Of a DNA stretch of 64,000 bases, positions 60,268 to 64,000 are shown piece after piece. This stretch comes from Lautropia sp. (GTDB lineage: Bacteria; Pseudomonadota; Gammaproteobacteria; Burkholderiales; Burkholderiaceae_E): the NCBI GenBank assembly GCA_030527825.1, contig JAUNAC010000001.1:955464-1019463 (forward strand), read 5' to 3'. The position numbers and the translations under genes are program-made. Every line of letters starts with the position of its first letter. The stretch's first letter is position 1. The notes under the pieces were generated by a model that was not told the origin of the DNA, made no database searches, and was given only the letters and a program-made list of their open reading frames with translations.

Positions 60268-61747
60268 AGAGAGCCTCCAGCAGCCGTTGGCTGTGTTCAT
60301 CGTCTTGGGACAGCGACTGGTTAAGCACGTCCAGACGATCGGCGTAAGACGCTAAGGTCATGGTGCTGCCGGCCCCCTGATGGAGTCTGGCGTGACAGTG
60401 GGTCAGCCAGCGCTGTTTTTCTGCAGCATTGAGAATAGCCGGAAATTGCCTGGCGCGGTACCGGAAAGACAATTCCTCAAGTCGGGGATCTTCAAAAGAT
60501 GGCGTCGGAACGTATTCAGGTGAGACGCGATCCGGGCCAGTGCTGTCGGCGGATAGCTGCGCGGAATCGGCAGCGGCTGATCCGGCGCTAGCGTTCTGCC
60601 GGTTGCGCCATTCATCCAGCCTGCGACGATCGGCACTGCTGATGAACCCGCCATACAGGTCGATGTCTACATCCAGAGTGCATGGGCAAGCCGGGCGAGA
60701 TTCGTAAACCTGCGACCAGTGTCCGGCGAGCCTGGCGGTTATGCGGCGTGCTATGTCAGTGTGACGCTGGATGGCTGCCATGTCGATCTGCCAGCGCTGG
60801 ATGATCTGGTGGTTCAGGATTTTCAGGTTACTGATGACAATCGGGGATCGGTTGACATGGATGCTCCTGATTGGCAGGCGCGGTGTATCTGGAGGCAGCT
60901 CATCCCGGCTGGCAAACAGGCGCGTCCGCATCTGCTCGACACTGAGGTCGGTCAGCAGGTTCGGGTCGAATGCGAGATCCCAGACCAGCAGTTCATTTCG
61001 GTTGGTGGGATGGGGGGCCAGAGGCCATACCACGGCCATGCCTCCCCGGTCCGGGCCGTACATGGCGGAAATGTGGATGAAGGGACGATGGTGACCGATT
61101 TCTTCCAGAACCCGGTGCTTGTGGCGCAGTGCCAGACAGAAGTCCCACAGACGTGGCTGGCGTGAGCGGATGAGCTGGGCCAGAGCAATGGTCGCACGAA
61201 CATCCGAGAGTGCATCATGCGCCTGCTCATGGGCCAGATGATTGGCGATGCTCAGGTCTTCGAGACGGAAAGATGGACGGCCGTCGTCATAATGCGGCCA
61301 TTCGATGCCCTCTGGACGCAGGGCTGCGGCACAACGCACGACATCCAGCAGGTCCCAGCGGCTGCATCCATTGCGCCACTCCCGATCATAGGGGGGCAGC
61401 AGCGTTCGCCAGAACAGATGGCGGCTGACTTCGTCATCAAAGCGGATGGAGTTGTAACCGGCACCGATCGTGCCACTACGGCCCAGCTCAGCCAGGATAC
61501 GTTCTGCAAAACGGTATTCAGGCAGCCCTTTGTGCAAGCAGAGCTGAGGCAGAATGCCTGTGAGCAGGCAGGCCCCGGGATCAGGAAGATAGTCGGGCGC
61601 CGGTTGACAGTGCAGCATGACCGGTGCGTCAATCTCCCTTAGGTCGAGGTCGGTACGGATGCCGGCGAACTGCGCCGGCCGGTCCATACGCGGGTTGCGC
61701 CCGAAGGTTTCGTAGTCGTGCCAGAAAAAGCTGGTGGTTTCGCTCAC
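60242..61747 (-). CDS. sbcB: Exodeoxyribonuclease I
   Basis: 501 residues. The N-terminal DnaQ-like exonuclease domain has the DEDD residues in [38 protein letters not shown] and [14 protein letters not shown]; the ExoI SH3-like and helical C-terminal domains follow ([10 protein letters not shown], then [17 protein letters not shown]). It degrades single-stranded DNA 3' to 5' in recombination and mismatch repair. It starts with GTG, overlapping the lldD stop (GTGA), without an own ribosome binding site, which indicates translational coupling to lldD. Confidence 0.95.
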   Translation of the reverse strand: MSETTSFFWHDYETFGRNPRMDRPAQFAGIRTDLDLREIDAPVMLHCQPAPDYLPDPGACLLTGILPQLCLHKGLPEYRFAERILAELGRSGTIGAGYNSIRFDDEVSRHLFWRTLLPPYDREWRNGCSRWDLLDVVRCAAALRPEGIEWPHYDDGRPSFRLEDLSIANHLAHEQAHDALSDVRATIALAQLIRSRQPRLWDFCLALRHKHRVLEEIGHHRPFIHISAMYGPDRGGMAVVWPLAPHPTNRNELLVWDLAFDPNLLTDLSVEQMRTRLFASRDELPPDTPRLPIRSIHVNRSPIVISNLKILNHQIIQRWQIDMAAIQRHTDIARRITARLAGHWSQVYESRPACPCTLDVDIDLYGGFISSADRRRLDEWRNRQNASAGSAAADSAQLSADSTGPDRVSPEYVPTPSFEDPRLEELSFRYRARQFPAILNAAEKQRWLTHCHARLHQGAGSTMTLASYADRLDVLNQSLSQDDEHSQRLLEALYDYGEQLA

Positions 61748-62901
61748 GTTGGGTAGGTGCCGGGCACGAGGATGTTCTTGTTCACATCCTTGATGTTACG
61801 TAATCCGCAGAATGCCATGGTCAGATCAGCTTCGTTGCGGATGATTTCCAGGGCTCGGGTAACGCCTGGCTCGCCCATGGCACCCAATCCGTAGATGAAG
61901 GAGCGTCCGATGAATACGCCATGGGCGCCCATGGCGACTGCACGGATCACGTCCTGCCCTGAACGGATGCCACTGTCGAGGAAAATTTCAATCTTTTCAT
62001 TGCCGACCGCATTGACAATGGGGGGGAGGGCCTCAATGGAGGTGAGGGCACCGTCAAGCTGGCGGCCACCATGGTTGGAAACGATCAGGGCGTCTGCGCC
62101 GGACTTGACGGCCAGGTGCGCGTCCTCTGGTTCCATGATGCCCTTGATGATGATTTTGCCGCCCCACTTATCCTTGATCCAGGCGACGTCATCCCATGAC
62201 AGGGCGGGGTCGAACTGCTGGCTGGTCCAGGCCGACAGTGAGCTGGTGTCGCTGACGTCACTGGCGTGGCCGACGATGTTGCCGAAGGTACGACGCTTGG
62301 TGTGGAGCATATTCCAGCACCAATAGGGCTTGGTCGACAGATTGAGGAGGTTGCGCAGCGTGGGTTTCGGAGGTGATGACAGACCGTTCTTGATATCCTT
62401 GTGCCGCTGGCCGAGGATTTGCAAATCCAGCGTGATGACCAGGGCGGAGCATCTGGCAGCCTTGGCCCGGTTGATCAGGCGCTCGACAAACCCCTTGTCT
62501 TTCATGACGTACAGCTGGAACCAGAAAGGCCGGCTGGTGTTCTCTGCGACATCCTCGATTGAGCAGATGCTCATGGTCGACAGGGTGAAGGGGACGCCGA
62601 ACTTCTCGGCAGCCCGGGCAGCCAGGATTTCGCCATCGGCGTGTTGCATGCCGGTTAGTCCCACCGGGGCCAGTGCAACGGGCATGGTGACGTTCTCGCC
62701 GATCATCGTGCTTTCCAGCGTGCGGTTCTCCATGTTGACGGCGACCCGCTGGTGGAATTTGATCTTCTGGAAGGCAGATTCGTTGGCTCGATAGGTCGAT
62801 TCTGTCCAGGAGCCGGAATCCGCATAATCGTAGAACATACGCGGCACACGGCGCTTGGCGAGAATTCGGAGATCTTCGATGTTGGTAATGACCGGGGCCA
62901 T
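61744..62901 (-). CDS. lldD: FMN-dependent L-lactate dehydrogenase
   Basis: 385 residues, standard for LldD. Motifs: PRMFYDYADSGSWTEST at the N-terminus, the FMN/substrate region ALAPVGLTGMQHADGEI, FWFQLYVMKDKGFVERL, and the active-site pattern SNHGGRQLDGALTSIEALP with the catalytic His and Arg. It oxidises L-lactate to pyruvate, feeding electrons to the quinone pool at the membrane. AAGGA lies about nine bases before the ATG. First of the lldD-sbcB-glgB run; divergent from the D-lactate/glycolate oxidase-like gene, so both isomers may be handled from this site. Confidence 0.95.
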   Translation of the reverse strand: MAPVITNIEDLRILAKRRVPRMFYDYADSGSWTESTYRANESAFQKIKFHQRVAVNMENRTLESTMIGENVTMPVALAPVGLTGMQHADGEILAARAAEKFGVPFTLSTMSICSIEDVAENTSRPFWFQLYVMKDKGFVERLINRAKAARCSALVITLDLQILGQRHKDIKNGLSSPPKPTLRNLLNLSTKPYWCWNMLHTKRRTFGNIVGHASDVSDTSSLSAWTSQQFDPALSWDDVAWIKDKWGGKIIIKGIMEPEDAHLAVKSGADALIVSNHGGRQLDGALTSIEALPPIVNAVGNEKIEIFLDSGIRSGQDVIRAVAMGAHGVFIGRSFIYGLGAMGEPGVTRALEIIRNEADLTMAFCGLRNIKDVNKNILVPGTYPT

Positions 62902-63141
62902 GGAGAAAATCCTTGAAGAGCGGCAGGCTGCAGCCAGTTAGCAGGAATAGTGATAGCTTGGCCAGATTCTACAATTCATGACAAACATAGGGCCAGATGG
63001 ATACGCCCACAGGATGGGCTAGGGATTGCCCTGTCTTGCGGACCGCAAGATGAAGGAAGATGCAGCCGGTTTTCCGGATCTTGGTGCGGGAGAATGGGGG
63101 TCTGGATCGTAGGCAATGACGACCATGGGAAGGAACCGAGG
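62902..63141. other. Divergent promoter region of lldD and the FAD-linked oxidase gene
   Basis: 240 bp between the two oxidase genes. It must hold promoters for both, but I found no clear -35/-10 pair or operator. Confidence 0.4.
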
Positions 63142-64000
63142 ATGGTGCAGACAGAGGAGGCGGTCCGGCAGGGACAGGCCAGGTTGGACACAGTGCTGGC
63201 GGCCAGGTTACAACAGCGTTTCGGTGAGCGTTTTTCGGTGAACCAGTCGGTGCGAGAGCACCATGGCCGGGATGAATCCATTTATCCCCCGGCATTGCCG
63301 GAGGGCGTGGTGTTTGCCGAGCGGATCGAAGATGTGGTTGATCTGGTCAACCTCTGCCGCGAACATCGCTGCCCGATTATTCCCTGGGGAGCCGGTTCGT
63401 CCATCGAAGGGCAGCTCTTGCCCGTTCAGGGCGGCATCACGCTGGACATGTCGCGGATGAACCGGGTGGTATCGGTAGCTGCCGATGATCTGCTGGTCAC
63501 CGTGCAGGCCGGGGTGAGCCGCAAGCAGCTCAACCAGGAGATCCGGGATACGGGGCTCTTTTTTCCGATTGATCCCGGGGCGGATGCCACGATCGGCGGG
63601 ATGGTCTCTACCCGTGCGTCGGGCACGAACGCCGTTCGCTACGGCACCATGCGCGAGAACGTGCTGGCGCTGACCGTAGTCACGGCAGACGGGCAGGTGG
63701 TGCAGACGGGCACACGCGCGCGCAAGTCATCGGCGGGCTATGATCTGACCCGGCTTTTCGTGGGGGCTGAGGGCACGCTGGGCGTGATCGTCGAGGTCAC
63801 GCTCCGATTGTATCCGCAGCCCGAGGCGGTACGGGCTGCCGTCGTCAATTTCCCGTCGGCGGTGCAGGCCGTCAACGTGGTCATGCAGGCGGTGCAGCTG
63901 GGGGTGCCACTGGCTCGCTGTGAGTTTCTGGATCCATCGGCCATCCGGGCCATCAATGCCTACAGCAAACTGGCCCTGCGTGATGCGTATACGCTGTTTT
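63142..64000 (+). CDS. FAD-linked oxidase, D-lactate dehydrogenase/GlcD type (5' part)
   Basis: 286 codons are visible before the right edge, starting at an ATG with AGGA seven bases upstream. The N-terminal part of a FAD-binding type 4 oxidase is clear: GRDESIYPPALPEGVVFAER, the FAD-binding PIIPWGAGSSIEGQLLPVQG, IDPGADATIGGMVSTRASGTNA and GAEGTLGVIVEVTLRLYPQP. The C-terminal substrate domain is missing beyond the window. The pattern fits cytochrome-type D-lactate dehydrogenase (Dld) or glycolate oxidase GlcD. Divergent from lldD, supporting a lactate role. Confidence 0.88.
   Translation, partial: MVQTEEAVRQGQARLDTVLAARLQQRFGERFSVNQSVREHHGRDESIYPPALPEGVVFAERIEDVVDLVNLCREHRCPIIPWGAGSSIEGQLLPVQGGITLDMSRMNRVVSVAADDLLVTVQAGVSRKQLNQEIRDTGLFFPIDPGADATIGGMVSTRASGTNAVRYGTMRENVLALTVVTADGQVVQTGTRARKSSAGYDLTRLFVGAEGTLGVIVEVTLRLYPQPEAVRAAVVNFPSAVQAVNVVMQAVQLGVPLARCEFLDPSAIRAINAYSKLALRDAYTLF

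Overview
The window is a high-GC (about 60%) chromosomal segment of a betaproteobacterium, most likely order Burkholderiales. I base this on gene orders familiar from that order: pfkB / zinc-ribbon DUF3426 / prmA / accC / accB / aroQ / tlpA next to mpl, then RNB ribonuclease / tonB-like / aroE, and glnE close to a nitrilase-family gene and tldD. Genus is not determined. No rRNA, tRNA, CRISPR array, transposase or phage gene was seen.

Layout. (1) 1-8.8 kb: yggT, then a minus-strand housekeeping run making a methyltransferase for ribosomal protein L11, the two biotin subunits of acetyl-CoA carboxylase, type II dehydroquinase and a TlpA-like thioredoxin. (2) 8.8-16.3 kb: plus-strand mpl (murein recycling), RNB ribonuclease, TonB-like protein, aroE and an mgtE with a long N-terminal extension. 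(3) 16.4-19.2 kb: PEBP-like protein, moaC and a BepA-like M48 protease. (4) 19.2-24.6 kb: two tandem GH13 alpha-glucosidase paralogues and an orphan sugar-binding protein, an oligosaccharide-use island without ABC membrane or ATPase genes. (5) 24.8-29.3 kb: NTF2-like protein, zf-CHCC protein, ilvE, glnE. (6) 29.5-46 kb: the accessory region, with an acyltransferase, a 2021-residue repeat surface protein, a decayed relative, and a 1502-residue relative. A nitrilase-family gene and tldD lie between them. The surface proteins share an N-terminal Ala/Gly hydrophobic segment of the kind seen in Bap-type adhesins, about 119-residue beta-sandwich-like repeats, a C-type-lectin-like domain inserted inside one repeat unit, and a common short C-terminal motif. 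The larger gene has an exact 1467-bp higher-order repeat in three copies. (7) 46.5-52.3 kb: cNMP-binding protein, SIMPL protein, an OmpR-type two-component system, a methyltransferase-like protein and an orphan lipoprotein joining a VirB9-like and an OmpA-like part. (8) 52.5-57.9 kb: TauE/SafE permease, cysteine synthase, lipoate-ligase-like protein and two BMP-family binding proteins. (9) 57.9-64 kb: overlapping lldD-sbcB-glgB run, and a divergent, truncated FAD-linked lactate/glycolate dehydrogenase.

The most notable content is region 6. It looks like a family of lectin-bearing, Bap-like adhesins that is still being reshaped by recombination (484-bp identical repeats, exact period, a remnant with deletions inside repeat units). 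It sits where many Burkholderiales carry a yhdP-type gene between glnE and the nitrilase gene. Function and secretion route are inferences, since no type I secretion genes lie in the window. Starts given here often differ from the longest possible reading frame where a ribosome binding site or family N-terminus supports a shorter product.
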